Position numbers and translations under genes: made by a program | Assembly (NCBI GenBank): GCA_963920765.1 | Contig: OY987243.1 | Location: forward strand, 22,563,419-22,627,418 | Length of the DNA stretch: 64,000 nucleotides | Reading direction: 5' to 3' | Source of the DNA: Ulota crispa | Taxonomy: Eukaryota > Streptophyta > Bryopsida > Orthotrichales > Orthotrichaceae | Part shown: positions 48,504 through 58,370 of the stretch, in pieces | Position numbering within the stretch: position 1 is the first letter of the stretch | Layout of the letters: each line of letters opens with the position of its first letter | Notes under the pieces: generated by a model | Told to the model about the DNA's origin: nothing | What the model saw: the letters and a program-made list of their open reading frames with translations, nothing else | The model's database searches: none

Positions 48504-48836
48504 ATGTATATGTGTTTATATGTTTATATTGGGTGGGAAGATCTCTTTGTAGGGGTCAATTCATATCAAGAGAGTTTAACAATAAAGAATTTGCTTGACA
48601 GTGGAATATGTTTTGATCACCATGATTCTATATTGTCTGCGTTTTTCCTTCACATTCACAAATTAATTAAATACCACATTGAGCTTCATAACACTAAACC
48701 CCATCTCTCAACAAGTGTAAAAAATAATCATATGTCTCACAAAGAACAAATACCCAAAAACCCACTTGTACAATTATGGTTTTTTACATATCTGTTTTGG
48801 CCATGGTCAAATTTCGCACAAGGTTGTTCTGTTTTT

Positions 48837-49239
48837 TAATTTGTTTTTGTAGTCATTAGAGCGTCCGTAATATAGCCGTAACAAGGCACGGAAAAGTTAT
48901 CAGAGAGTGTTAAACCCAACTTGAGTGAAAATCAGGATTTCAATGCAACAGTTATTTGCAACTAAATTTTTCAGGCCTCCCCATATAAGAGTCTCTCTTC
49001 TGCATATTTGTACAATTTGAGGATTCTTGAATACCACTCTAGAGTGTTTGAATCTTTGACTTTGAAGCAATTTGAGATGTTTCTGACATGAATCTCCTTA
49101 CATAAATATTTTTAAAAAGCATGAACAATTAAAAACTTGTGGTTAGTGAGTGTCATAACTTGTTTGCATTGGGGGCTGGTGGGTTGGGAAATGCCCCTGC
49201 TATGCAAGTGAGCCGCAGTCAAAAACAGTGTAATGCAAG
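48837..49239. other. Left end of the insertion in copy 2
   Basis: Non-coding sequence between the duplicated block and the inverted-repeat arm. No feature recognised. Confidence 0.4.
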
Positions 49240-50395
49240 ATTTTAAATATTGCCCTAGAAAGTGGGGCCCAACCGACGTGGCACCTTGGGCAAGGCATGG
49301 GCCTTGGTTGCCCGAACACGACCCCGTTGCCTGTCAAGCCGCTGCGTCTTGCGCAGTACGGCCCTTCTCAGACACTTGCATCCTGTGTCTTGCGTTATGT
49401 GTTACGCGCAGTACACTCCGCCAGCTCTATTCACATAACAACTTGTAAAGAAGAGTGGGGGTTTCTCCCACATTGTTTGGCGTTGTGGGTGAGTTACTTT
49501 GGATACAAGAAGGACCACTTGAGAGAGAAGAAACACATAATTGCATTTCTCTCTAAGCAAAAATCTACATCAAGAGCAAGAATTACCAAGCACCACAATC
49601 TACAAAGTTATCACCCTTGCAAAGCTTCACAAACTACTTGATAAAAAGTTTAGGAAGTTTTCAAATTGTATGTATGTGGTAATGTCACAAAGATTGGAAA
49701 TGTGATATTACAGAGGTCAAGATGTCATATTACAAAGGTCAATATGAATGTATCTACAATAAAACACAAAATCAAGATGTGATATTAAAGAGGTTGCAAT
49801 GTGATATTAATGAGGCTAGGTTGTGATAGTATTGTGATATTAAAAAGGTTAGGATGTGATATTAACGAGGGTAGGATGTGATATTATAGAGGTAATTTAA
49901 AATTTAGTATTATGACTAGTGCCAACACTAATCTCTTTAATAACATAGCCTTTAATATCACCTCTTAACCTTTTTAATATCACCTTAATATTACAGCCTA
50001 GCCTCATTAAAATCACATTGCAACCTCTTTGACCCCTAAATCCTTGAGTGTCCCCTCGGGGGACAAATGAGATTTCAGGCACGTACCTATGACTAAACTA
50101 CTTTGTGTGATTTTTTGAGACTTTTATGGAAGATGGGGAATTCAAAGATCCGTGTGCACATCTAATTTTTTTTTTTCCATTTGGACAATTTTTGAAGAAG
50201 TAAAAAATGAATTTCTGAATTTTTTGAAGATGGGGCAGTCCAGGCAGCCCAAATTCTTTTTTTAAATTTACATTTTTTTAAACTAAAAATCTGAAATTGG
50301 TTCTTTGAGTTTACATATACATGGGAAGCTTTGAATCTGTCGTTTCTGGTAAACGAAATGAAAGTTGTGAGGGCTTTAAGTTAACTGGTAGATAT
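49240..50395 (+). repeat. Left arm of a ~1.15-kb inverted repeat
   Basis: The arm runs from 'ttgccctagaaagtggggcc' to a 6-base turn at 50,396-50,401. The opposite arm is 50,402-50,713 continued at 58,571-59,405. The arms are nearly identical, with a single c/a difference noted near 49,290. Contents: a frame-bearing GC-richer stretch (49,240-49,640), an array of degenerate ~20-bp GTGATATTAAAGAGG units in both orientations (about 49,690-50,030), and a half TTAA-type element (50,034-50,395). Confidence 0.85.
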
Positions 50396-50401
50396 AGAGC
50401 C

Positions 50402-50775
50402 ATATCTACCAGTTAACTTAAAGCCCTCACAACTTTCATTTCGTTTACCAGAAACGACAGATTCAAAGCTTCCCATGTATATGTAAACTCAAAGAACCAA
50501 TTTCAGATTTTTAGTTTAAAAAAATGTAAATTTAAAAAAGAATTTGGGCTGCCTGGACTGCCCCATCTTCAAAAATTCAGAAATTCATTTTTTACTTCTT
50601 CAAAAATTGTCCAAATGGAAAAAAAAAATTAGATGTGCACACGGATCTTTGAATTCCCCATCTTCCATAAAAGTCTCAAAAAATCACACAAAGTAGTTTA
50701 GTCATAGGTACGTGCCTGAAATCTCATTTGTCCCCCGAGGGGACACTCAAGGATTTAGGGGGGGTCAAAGAGGTT
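50402..50775 (-). repeat. Right arm of the inverted repeat, proximal part
   Basis: Reverse complement of about 50,020-50,395, so 50,34x-50,45x is a near-perfect palindrome. The last ~62 bases (50,714-50,775) are repeated after the N gap at 58,571-58,629, with 7 rather than 4 G in one run. After 'tcaaagaggtt' the sequence switches to bacterial DNA. Confidence 0.85.
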
Positions 50776-51065
50776 TCGCAGAAGATGTGCTTGCCGGCCT
50801 GAGCCGCCGCCACGACCAATTCTCGGTGCCGGTTGGTTTCGGCGCAGATGATAACGCTGGTGATCTCCGGGTCGTCCAGGATCGCTTGTGGGTCGGCGAC
50901 GAACACGCTGCCTGGCAGTTCGGCGACCCGCCGCTGACCGCGCTCCACATCGTGATCGGTGACGGCCTTGCAGCGCATGTCTTCGGCGCGGTTTTTGAGC
51001 GTATGGATGAACCCTGGTGTGTGGATATGAGCAGTGCCTAAAAATGCGGCGACGAGTTGGGCCAT
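50776..51065 (-). CDS. Gfo/Idh/MocA-family oxidoreductase, N-terminal fragment (bacterial)
   Basis: NAD(P)-binding Rossmann domain of the glucose-fructose oxidoreductase/inositol dehydrogenase family. The ATG at 51,065 has GGAGG about ten bases upstream. Visible features: the first strand VAAFLGTAHIHTPGF in place of the usual GxGxxG, VTDHDVERG after strand two, and the typical AAAQAGKHIFCE motif where substrate-side residues begin (EKPL in relatives). Here the frame reads CETSL and runs into plant sequence, so about 95 residues remain of some 330. Reading CEKPL would need two more A in an A run, which hints at a base-call error right at the junction. Confidence 0.75.
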
Positions 51066-51141
51066 GAAAGATCGTTCCTCCGCCCGCCATTGTAGCAGTT
51101 CAAACGGAGAGCGTCAAGTCATGTCCATTCGGAGACGGCGC

Positions 51142-51798
51142 TTATCCTGTATAGCCGCGCAGGAGGCCGACGACTTTGCCGATGATGGAGGCGTTGTCGG
51201 CTTTGCGCAGTGGAATCGGCGCGTAGTTGGGGTTCTGCGGCTGCAATTCGATGCGGTTGCCGTGGCGTGAGAACCGTTTGACGGTGGCTTCCTCGCCCAG
51301 TCGGGCGGCGACGATGTCGCCGGTCTCGGCGGTCTGCTGGGGCTGGATGATGACCAGGTCGCCGGGCAGGATGTGCGCGCCGGTCATGCTCTCGCCCTGG
51401 ACGCGCAGCAGGAAATAGTTCTGGGTGCCGCTGCGGAGCAGTGATGTCGGGACGGGAACGATTTCCTCGATGTTTTGGGTCGCCAGCAGGGGGGTCCCGG
51501 CGGCGATAGTGCCGATCAGAGGCAGACGCAGGACGCCTTTTTCTTCGTCCTTCGCCCGGCCCTCCAGGCGTGCCAGGATGCGGATGCCACGACTCGTGCG
51601 CGGGCCGTTCTTGCTGGACAGGCGCTCGATATAGCCCTTTTTGTGCAGGGCGTCCAGGTGAATAGTGACCCCGCGCAAGGAGCCGATGGTCAGGCCCTCC
51701 TGCATCTCGCGGATAGTCGGGGGGTAGCCCTTCTCTTCGATATAGGTCACAATGAAGTTGAAGACTTCCTGCTGACGGTCAGTGAGGCCTTTTGCCAC
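51142..51798 (-). CDS. LexA repressor (bacterial)
   Basis: SOS-response repressor and self-cleaving protease, 218 residues. The GTG at 51,798 is chosen because VAKGLTDRQQEVFNFI matches the family start and GAGGAG lies just upstream. Domains: winged helix (residues 1-65, with YPPTIREMQEGL and the recognition-helix region GSLRGVTIHLDALHKKGYI), then the peptidase S24 domain. Cleavage site Ala-Gly in GTIAAGTPLL, catalytic Ser in VQGESMTG, catalytic Lys in EATVKRF. Its start overlaps the 3' end of the small membrane-protein gene by 20 bp, so the two are probably co-transcribed. I did not find a clear LexA box in the short divergent region upstream. Confidence 0.93.
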   Translation of the reverse strand: MAKGLTDRQQEVFNFIVTYIEEKGYPPTIREMQEGLTIGSLRGVTIHLDALHKKGYIERLSSKNGPRTSRGIRILARLEGRAKDEEKGVLRLPLIGTIAAGTPLLATQNIEEIVPVPTSLLRSGTQNYFLLRVQGESMTGAHILPGDLVIIQPQQTAETGDIVAARLGEEATVKRFSRHGNRIELQPQNPNYAPIPLRKADNASIIGKVVGLLRGYTG

Positions 51799-51988
51799 GG
51801 GTGCGCTCCTCGGTTTGCTCCTGCATGAGCTGGGACAATTGTGCAAATGGGGGCAATGGACTGCGGGACTGCTCGTCGCGGACCTCGTCGATGCGCGTCT
51901 TCAGCCTGGCGATGCGGCGCACCGTCTGCACAAGCAGAAGCACGATGATCGGTACGCCAAAAAGCAGCAGCCATTTGTCGGCGAGCAT
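51779..51988 (-). CDS. Small single-pass membrane protein (bacterial)
   Basis: 69 residues: an N-terminal hydrophobic helix (WLLLFGVPIIVLLLVQ) followed by a basic turn and a charged, possibly coiled-coil tail (RIARLKTRIDEVRDEQ). No family recognised. It lies immediately upstream of lexA with a 20-bp overlap and diverges from the methyltransferase gene across 58 bp, which should hold both promoters. Confidence 0.6.
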   Translation of the reverse strand: MLADKWLLLFGVPIIVLLLVQTVRRIARLKTRIDEVRDEQSRSPLPPFAQLSQLMQEQTEERTRGKRPH

Positions 51989-52046
51989 GTGTTTGTTACC
52001 CCGCAGGAAGTATACCCGATTTTGGGGGACGCGGGAAGAGGAAACG

Positions 52047-53261
52047 ATGTTGGAAATAGAAATGGCCCGCTTTCTGCTGTCTGCAGAGGGGCGGTCGCTG
52101 CTGACTCAGGCCGACAGACTCCGGGCGGCGCGCGTCGAAACATTGCCCGCGCTGATGCGTTTGCGCCGTATTGTCGCGCCCGAACAGGCGACTGCAGCCT
52201 GGGAGATGAGCGAACTGCGTCAACGAGGAGTAGCGAAATTCGGCCCGATGGCTGCGCAGATGTACTTCGTTCGCGAGGCGTTGGAACAGGCTTCCAGCGC
52301 GAGGGCGTCTGCCTATCATGCGTCCCGTTTTGCCAAGAGCGAAATGATGTCGGTTGCGGACCTGTGCGGCGGGATCGGCGGCGACGCTCTGGCACTGGCC
52401 CGGCAGGGGCGGCAAGTGACGCTGTACGAACTCGACCCCGTCAGGACGATGTTCGCTCAGGAAAACGCCGTCGTTCATAGCTTCGGTGGCAGTGTCCGTG
52501 TGATCCGGGGCGACAGCACGGTGTCTCCAATAGAAGCAGAGGCGGTCTGGTTCGACCCGGCCCGACGGCAGGACCATCGCCGCGTGTCCGACCCGGACGA
52601 TTATCTGCCCCCGTTATCGTTCGTCGAGACGCTCGCCGCGCAAGGCGTAACGAATATCGGTGTCAAACTCTCGCCTGCCATCGATCATGCGCTCGCCGCC
52701 CGTTACGGTGCGGAACTGGAATTCGTCTCCGATGGCGGCGAGTGCAAGGAGGCCCTGCTCTGGCTGGGGAAACTGCGACAGGGACTACCGCTCAGCGCGA
52801 CAAAGCTGACCGACGGCACCTCGATCTCGCTGACAGGAACGCCGGACCAAGACTCGTCAACGATGATGGACGGGGGAAACGGGCGGTATCTCTATGAACC
52901 GGACCCGGCGGCGATACGGGCGCATCTCGTGCAGACGTTGGCGGCACAACTTGCCGCCGCCCCGATCTTCCCACAGATCGCTTATTTGATCGGCGACGAA
53001 CTCATCGGGACGCCCTGGGCGGCGGCGTATGAGATCGTTGAACGCCTGCCATACCATCGGCGTCGGTTGCAGGAGGCGCTGACCGCCCATGATGTCGGGC
53101 GCGTGGTCATCAAAAAGCGCGGCTTCCCCCAGGAACCGGATGAGGTCCGAAAGCAGTTGAAACTCAAAGGCACGCGGGAAATGACCGTGGTCCTGACTCG
53201 TGCCGCCGATGGACACCAGGCCGTCCTGTGCCGCCCCATTCGGACTGAAAGTGGCTTGTGA
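52047..53261 (+). CDS. Class I SAM-dependent methyltransferase, THUMP-like (bacterial)
   Basis: 404 residues, ATG at 52,047 preceded by a purine-rich GGAAGAGG. The SAM-binding motif I is VADLCGGIGGDALALA, followed by acidic LYELD; the catalytic-side motif is VWFDPARRQ, with DPARR typical of this group. The C-terminus contains VVIKKRGFPQEPDEVRK and LTRAADGHQAVLC, as in the THUMP-like domain proteins. The substrate is not known from sequence, though an RNA target is often proposed for relatives. The stop overlaps the start of the permease gene as GTGA, indicating translational coupling. Confidence 0.85.
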   Translation: MLEIEMARFLLSAEGRSLLTQADRLRAARVETLPALMRLRRIVAPEQATAAWEMSELRQRGVAKFGPMAAQMYFVREALEQASSARASAYHASRFAKSEMMSVADLCGGIGGDALALARQGRQVTLYELDPVRTMFAQENAVVHSFGGSVRVIRGDSTVSPIEAEAVWFDPARRQDHRRVSDPDDYLPPLSFVETLAAQGVTNIGVKLSPAIDHALAARYGAELEFVSDGGECKEALLWLGKLRQGLPLSATKLTDGTSISLTGTPDQDSSTMMDGGNGRYLYEPDPAAIRAHLVQTLAAQLAAAPIFPQIAYLIGDELIGTPWAAAYEIVERLPYHRRRLQEALTAHDVGRVVIKKRGFPQEPDEVRKQLKLKGTREMTVVLTRAADGHQAVLCRPIRTESGL

Positions 53262-54554
53262 CAATTCCCCTCCTCTCGGAAACGGGTCTTTCCCGTGCCG
53301 ACAAGAAATTCAATTTTGGCGTGGCCCTCTTGGACGCCGTCGGCTGGCCGCTCGGCGCGGCCTTTCTCTCGCAGACGACGCTGCTGCCGTTGTTCCTGCG
53401 CCATCTCGGGGCCAGCAATACCCTCGTGGGGGCGCTGCCGGCGTTGTACAACCTGCTGGTCTTCCTGCCGGGGCTGCTGGTGGTCGGGTATTTGCGGAAC
53501 CGGCCACGGGCACGCGGCTATCTCTGGTGGGTGGCCCTGCTGGAGCGCCTCGCCCTGGTGCCGGTGGCCGTCCTGACGCCGCTGTGGGCGGGGACACACC
53601 CCGGCTGGCTGCTCGCGACGCTGTTCCTCTGTATCGGCGTCCATGCCGGGATGATGGGACTGAACCAGCCCGCTTACTGGGTGGTGATCGGAAAGACGAT
53701 CCCGCCCCATTGGCGCGGTCGCTTGTTCGGGTACGCCGGCGGCATCGCAGGGGTGCTGGGAATCGGCCTGGACCGGGTGCTGGATCGTTTGCTGTCCGGC
53801 CCGACGGGTGGCTTTCCAAACGGATACGCGCTGTGTTTCTGGATCGGCTTTGCGCTGATGACGGTCAGTTTCCTGCCGCTCGGCATCATCCGCGAGCCGT
53901 CGGCCCCGCCGATTGCCGATGACGACCCACACACGGGACACTATGGGCGGGACAGCCGCCGTGTGTGGCGCGAGAACCATGGCTTCCGCCGATTTCTTTA
54001 TGGTCAGATCTGCTTTTACTGCGCGACGCTGGCAACACCCTTCTTTGTCCTGGAGGCCGGACGCCGCCTGCACGTTGGGGCGGAGGCGGTCGCCGGATAC
54101 ACGGCCACACTGATCCTGGTCGGGTCGTTCGGAGGACTGGGGTGGGGGGCGTGGAGCGACCGGGTCGGCAACAAGGCCGTTCTGCTGGCTTCTGCCGTCT
54201 GTGCCTTCCTGGCGGCCCTCCTGGCCCCGCTGGCCCCATCGGCGGCGCTCTTTTATCTGGTCTTCGCCGCCCTGGCGCTGGCGACGGCGGGCGCGGGGAT
54301 CGCCGGCAACAACATGGTGATGGAATACGCGGCCAACAGCCGAGACATCCCACTGTATACGGCAATGTTCAACGCCATCACGGCTCTGCCGCGTGCTCTC
54401 GCGCCCTTGATTGGGGGGGCTGCTCGCCGACCATCTGGGCGGCTTCCATGCTGTTTTTGCTTTGTCTGCGGTGTGCGCCGTTCTGAGCCTGTTTCTGACG
54501 ATGCGCGCCGAGGAGCCGACTAGGGCGGGAGGAAAAAGAACGCCAGGGCAATGA
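53258..54554 (+). CDS. MFS transporter with one frameshift (bacterial)
   Basis: Multi-helix permease of the major facilitator superfamily; the substrate is unknown. GTG start overlaps the upstream stop (GTGA). Hydrophobic helices run from GVALLDAVGWPLGAAFLSQTT onward, and WRGRLFGYAGG resembles the conserved loop between helices 2 and 3. At 54,413-54,419 a run of seven G shifts the frame. With six G, the frame would continue as LLADHLGGFHAVFALS to a stop at 54,554, for about 431 residues. Without that correction the frame ends at 54,523 in a non-hydrophobic, unlike-family tail. The 3' end overlaps the convergent exchanger gene by 35 bp. Confidence 0.8.
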
Positions 54555-55614
54555 TGGCATAGGCCGCCAGCAGTTGTGCGCCTTCCAGCCAGTGGCATTT
54601 GCCGTCGCCCGCGATGAAGGCGATGATGATGACGCTGAAGCCGATGGCGGTCATTTCGGGGACGCTGAAGATGAATGTCAACGGGTGGTGCATGAGGAGG
54701 CTGGCGAAGACCAGGACCGGGGCGACGAACATGGCGATCTGTGTCGAAGAGCCGATGGCGATGCTCATGGAGATGTCCATCTTGTTCTTCATCGCCATCC
54801 AGACGGCTGTCGAATGTTCGGCGGCGTTGCCGACAATGGCGACGATGATGATGCCGATGAACACGTCGTTGACGCCCAGCGCGTGCGCCGCGCCTTCGAC
54901 GCTTTTGACCAGGAATTCGCTTTCCATTGCCACAAACACGGTCGCCGCGCCCAGCACCGCCATGGCGACACGCTTGTTCCAGTGCGGCGGATCTTCCTCG
55001 TCATCGCTGCAATCCCGTCCGACAAACGCTTCATGCGTCCGCAGCGAGAACCAGAGCGACGCGACATAGACCAAGAGCAAGATACCCGCGACCCACAGCG
55101 AGAGGTTTTCGATATCCGGGTTTGTGGAACTCTTGCTGCGATGAAACGACTCGGCGAAGATGGCCGGCAATGCCAGTGACAGAGCGGCCAGCAGCAGATT
55201 GATCGCCTGTGACTCGGCAAGGTCCTGGTTGAACGTCTGCAATTTGTGCTTCAGCCCGCCCGCCAGGATGCTCGCTCCCAGCACCAGCAGCAGGTTGCCG
55301 ATGATGGAGCCGACAATGGACGCCCGCACGAGTGGGATGAGTTTGTCGCCCTCGTGGAGCGCGAACAGACCGATGATGAGTTCTGTCGCATTCCCGAACG
55401 TCGCGTTCAGCAGTCCGCCCCAGTTCGCCCCCAGGTGTTTGGACATCTCCTCCGTCGCCGTCCCCATCAGTCCCGCCAGGGGAACGATGGCAAGCGCTGC
55501 CGAGACGAAGACCCAGAGCGGGTTCATGCCCGGCGTGTAGTGTAAGAAGACGGACACAGGGACAAAGAGCAGCAGCAGATTGATGCCACGGAAGAAGCGG
55601 AAGACGGCAGCCAT
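54520..55614 (-). CDS. Ca2+/H+ exchanger, CaxA type (bacterial)
   Basis: Inner-membrane cation/proton antiporter of the CAX family, 364 residues, about eleven helices. The two signature repeats are present: GGLLNATFGNATELIIG in the first half and VAIVGNAAEHSTAVWMA in the second, each carrying the ion-binding Glu in GN-A-E. An acidic loop (DCSDDEEDPP) lies between the halves, as in relatives. The length is normal and the frame intact. It is convergent with the MFS gene. Confidence 0.92.
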   Translation of the reverse strand: MAAVFRFFRGINLLLLFVPVSVFLHYTPGMNPLWVFVSAALAIVPLAGLMGTATEEMSKHLGANWGGLLNATFGNATELIIGLFALHEGDKLIPLVRASIVGSIIGNLLLVLGASILAGGLKHKLQTFNQDLAESQAINLLLAALSLALPAIFAESFHRSKSSTNPDIENLSLWVAGILLLVYVASLWFSLRTHEAFVGRDCSDDEEDPPHWNKRVAMAVLGAATVFVAMESEFLVKSVEGAAHALGVNDVFIGIIIVAIVGNAAEHSTAVWMAMKNKMDISMSIAIGSSTQIAMFVAPVLVFASLLMHHPLTFIFSVPEMTAIGFSVIIIAFIAGDGKCHWLEGAQLLAAYAIIALAFFFLPP

Positions 55615-55658
55615 GCGGCATTGTACCTGAAATAGTGGGGTTGAAAAGTAAACCCAGT

Positions 55659-56768
55659 TTAGGAGCGGTTTCGCAGCAGTGCCATCATCGCGGATTCTTC
55701 ATCGCGCAAGGCCTGTGAGTTGGCCAGAGATTCGCCCGTGCCGCGCTTTAAGACTGCCCGCAGACTGCCATCCGTATAGGCCTCCAGGACCGCCGGGTGG
55801 ACATAGCACTTGCGGCAGATCGCGGGCGTGTTTCCCAGCGCCGCCGCCACACACTTGATGACCCCGGTGATGTTCTTTTTGGCCTGTCGGGGCGATTCCG
55901 CCGCCTCGCACTCGGCCAATGCTTTGGCAGCCAGGATCGTCCCCGCCCAGGTCCGAAAGTCTTTGGCCGTGAAATCCTGCCCGCTGATTTCGCGCAAATA
56001 AGAGTTCACATCGTCCGAACCGACCGTGTGAGGAATACCGGCCGCGCCGATGTATTCGAACAGTTCCTCGCCCGGCAGTTCCTGACTGCGCTTGATGATC
56101 TTCGCCAGGCGTGGGTCGCGCAGATCAATGGCGTGGTCCTTGCCGCTTTTGCCGCGAAATTGGAAATGCACGGTCGAGCCATGGACGTCGACATGGGTGT
56201 TCTGCAGCGTGGTCAGCCCGTAGGACTCGTTCTGCCGCGCATACTGCTCGTTGCCGATTCGAATATGGGTCTCTTCCAGCAAACGAACGATCGTCGCGAG
56301 CATCTTCTCACGTGGCAGGCCGCGCAGCCCCAGATCGTGCGTGACCCGCTCTCGGATCTGCGGCAGCGCCTCGCCGAACGCGATCATCCGGCCATACTTG
56401 GTCTCGTCCCGGACTTCGCGCCAGCGGGGGTGATAGCGGTACTGCTTGCGGCCTTTGGCGTCCTTGCCGGTCGCCTGGAGATGGCCGTTCCACAACGGCG
56501 CGATCCACACATCACGGTAGGCCGGCGGGATGCCGAGCGCACGGATACGTGTCAGTTCGGCCTGACTCGTCACCGGTTTGCCATTGGGACCGAGATAGGT
56601 GAACCCGTTCCCCTTCTGCCGCCGCGTGATGCCGGGCTGTGCATCCGTGATATAGCGCAGCCCTGCCGCTTTGGCGGACAGGATCGGGTCCTTGCCGATC
56701 TCCGGTCGGTCATGGGCCGCTTGAATGACTTCGGTTGGTGACTTTGAAGTGGGTGTGTGATCTGCCAT
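55659..56768 (-). CDS. DNA topoisomerase IB (bacterial/poxvirus-like type)
   Basis: Type IB enzyme that relaxes supercoils by transient 3'-phosphotyrosine nicking. 369 residues from ATG at 56,768, chosen over an upstream in-frame extension that has no family similarity. Visible: N-terminal GLRYITDAQPGITRRQKG and RALGIPPAYRDVWI, then KGRKQYRYHPRWREVRDETKYGRM. Catalytic-domain marks are IRIGNEQYA (Arg), HFQFRGKSGK (Lys), FRTWAGTI (Arg), and the nucleophile Tyr in ICRKCYVHPAVLEAY. Only 34 bp separate it from the ATPase gene upstream on the same strand. Confidence 0.93.
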   Translation of the reverse strand: MADHTPTSKSPTEVIQAAHDRPEIGKDPILSAKAAGLRYITDAQPGITRRQKGNGFTYLGPNGKPVTSQAELTRIRALGIPPAYRDVWIAPLWNGHLQATGKDAKGRKQYRYHPRWREVRDETKYGRMIAFGEALPQIRERVTHDLGLRGLPREKMLATIVRLLEETHIRIGNEQYARQNESYGLTTLQNTHVDVHGSTVHFQFRGKSGKDHAIDLRDPRLAKIIKRSQELPGEELFEYIGAAGIPHTVGSDDVNSYLREISGQDFTAKDFRTWAGTILAAKALAECEAAESPRQAKKNITGVIKCVAAALGNTPAICRKCYVHPAVLEAYTDGSLRAVLKRGTGESLANSQALRDEESAMMALLRNRS

Positions 56769-56802
56769 AGATGGTGAAAATGTACCCATCAATGAGGCAG
56801 GC

Positions 56803-58370
56803 TTACACGTACTGTTTGGGTGGACGGAATGTGCGGAGGCGCAGGGCGTTGGTGACGACGGAGACGGACGAAAGGGCCATGGCGGCGGCGGCGAGCATGG
56901 GCGATAAGAGGCCGTGGCCGGTGATGGCATACAGCAGACCGGCGGCTAGGGGGATGCCCAGGGTGTTGTAGCCGAAGGCGAAGGCGAGGTTCTGCTTGAT
57001 GTTTCGGACGGTGGCACGGGACAAGGCGACGGCGACCACGACGCCCTGGAGATCGCCGCCGAGCAGGGTGATGTCGGCGGCCTCGATGGCGACATCCGCC
57101 CCGGTGCCGAGCGCGATGCCGACATCGGCCTGGGCCAGCGCCGGGGCGTCGTTGAGGCCGTCGCCGACCATCGCGACGACGCGGCCCTGGCGCTGCAGCC
57201 GGGTGACTTCGGCGGCTTTGTGTTCGGGGCGCACGTCGGCGATGACCCGGTCGATCCCAGCCTCCTGGGCGATGGCGCGGGCCGTGCGTTCGCCGTCTCC
57301 GGTCAGCATAACGACATCCAGCCCCAAGTCTCGCAGGGACCGGACGGCGGCGCGTGATGTCGGTTTGAGGGTGTCCGCGACGGCGATCAGCCCGGCGGAC
57401 GCGCCGTCCACGGCGACATACATCGGGGTCTTTCCCGATTCGGCCAGCGCGACGGCCTGTGCTGTCAGGCCGACGGTGGAAATGCCGTGGGTTTCAAGAA
57501 GACCGGCATTCCCGGCGAGCACGGAGCGCCCGGCGACCGTCGCCGCGATGCCCTGACCGGCGATGTTGTCGAAGTGGGTCGCGCTGGGGAACGCCTCACC
57601 TTCAGCGGCGGCTCCCTGGATGATGGCGGACGCCAACGGGTGTTCCGAACCTTGCTCGGCCGCCGCCGCCAGGCGCAGGATGTCTCGCGCAGGCAGGCCG
57701 TTGGCGGGGATGACATCGGTCAGAACGGGCCTGCCGGTTGTCAAAGTCCCCGTCTTGTCCAGCACGACCGTCTGCACGGCCCCGGCGCGTTTCCAGCGCC
57801 TCGGCGTTCCTGATCAAAACACCGTACTCCGCGCCCTTGCCGATGCCCACCATGAGAGAAGTCGGGGTCGCGAGACCGAGCGCGCAGGGGCAGGCGATGA
57901 TCAGGACGGAAATGAAACCCGAAAGGGCCAGACTCGGGTTATGCCCAACAGAGAACCAAAGGACGAACGTCAGGAGGGCGATGCTGAGGACTGTGGGGGA
58001 CGAAGTAGGACGTCACCCGGTCAGCCAGCGTCTGGATAGGGGCGCGAGAACTCTGCGCCCGCTGTACCAGTTGAACGATCCTTGCCAGGGCCGTCTCCGC
58101 CCCGGTGCGCGTGACCATGAAGACGAACGAGCCACGCGTGTTGAACGCACCGCCGGTAACGGGGTCGCCGATGCGCTTCTCGACCGGCAGGCTTTCCCCG
58201 GTGATGAGCGCCTCGTCCACCCAGGAACCGCCTTCGACCAAACGCCCATCAGTGGGGACGCGCTCGCCGGGCCGGACCCGCACATGGTCGCCCACCCGAA
58301 TCTGTGCGATGGGGAACATCCTGTTCTTCGTCGTCGCCTACCCGCCGCGCCGTCTTGGGCTGCAGTCCCA
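56803..58370 (-). CDS. Copper-type P1B ATPase, 5'-truncated, three frameshifts (bacterial)
   Basis: Heavy-metal-exporting membrane ATPase. In order along the minus strand: [17 protein letters not shown] and [10 protein letters not shown] (actuator domain), the metal-channel motif [11 protein letters not shown] near 57,880, the phosphorylation motif DKTGTLTTG, the nucleotide-binding [22 protein letters not shown] and [20 protein letters not shown] plus this HP context suggests Cu+ or a similar metal. The 5' end, including the metal-binding domain and first helices, is lost in the N gap. The frame breaks at 58,311-58,314 (GGGG), 57,995-57,999 (GGGGG) and near 57,785. Each is repaired by removing one base, and two are in G runs, pointing to sequencing error rather than gene decay. 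Confidence 0.88.

Larger units (their letters stand above)
46842..48836 (+). repeat. Duplicated block, copy 2, segment A
   Basis: Matches 1-2,452 in the same orientation. It ends at 'cacaaggttgttct', where the first copy continues toward segment B; here an 11.6-kb insertion intervenes before segment B resumes at 60,430. Contains a 555-bp MITE and a long (TA)n tract absent or shorter in copy 1. Confidence 0.85.

Noticed and set aside
49233..49641. Overlapping frames present in both inverted-repeat arms
   Set aside because: Conservation reflects the near-identity of the arms themselves; the translations are Cys/Ser-rich and match nothing known.
52982..54598. 538-residue open frame on the minus strand opposite the methyltransferase and permease genes
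   Set aside because: It is a GC-rich shadow frame with R/P/Q-rich composition, opposite two genes with clear family motifs.
50776..58370. Genuine horizontal gene transfer into the plant
   Set aside because: Truncated terminal genes, an N gap, homopolymer frame breaks, a duplicated flank and no plant-type changes all fit misassembly better. It is kept as a finding because reads could still overturn this.
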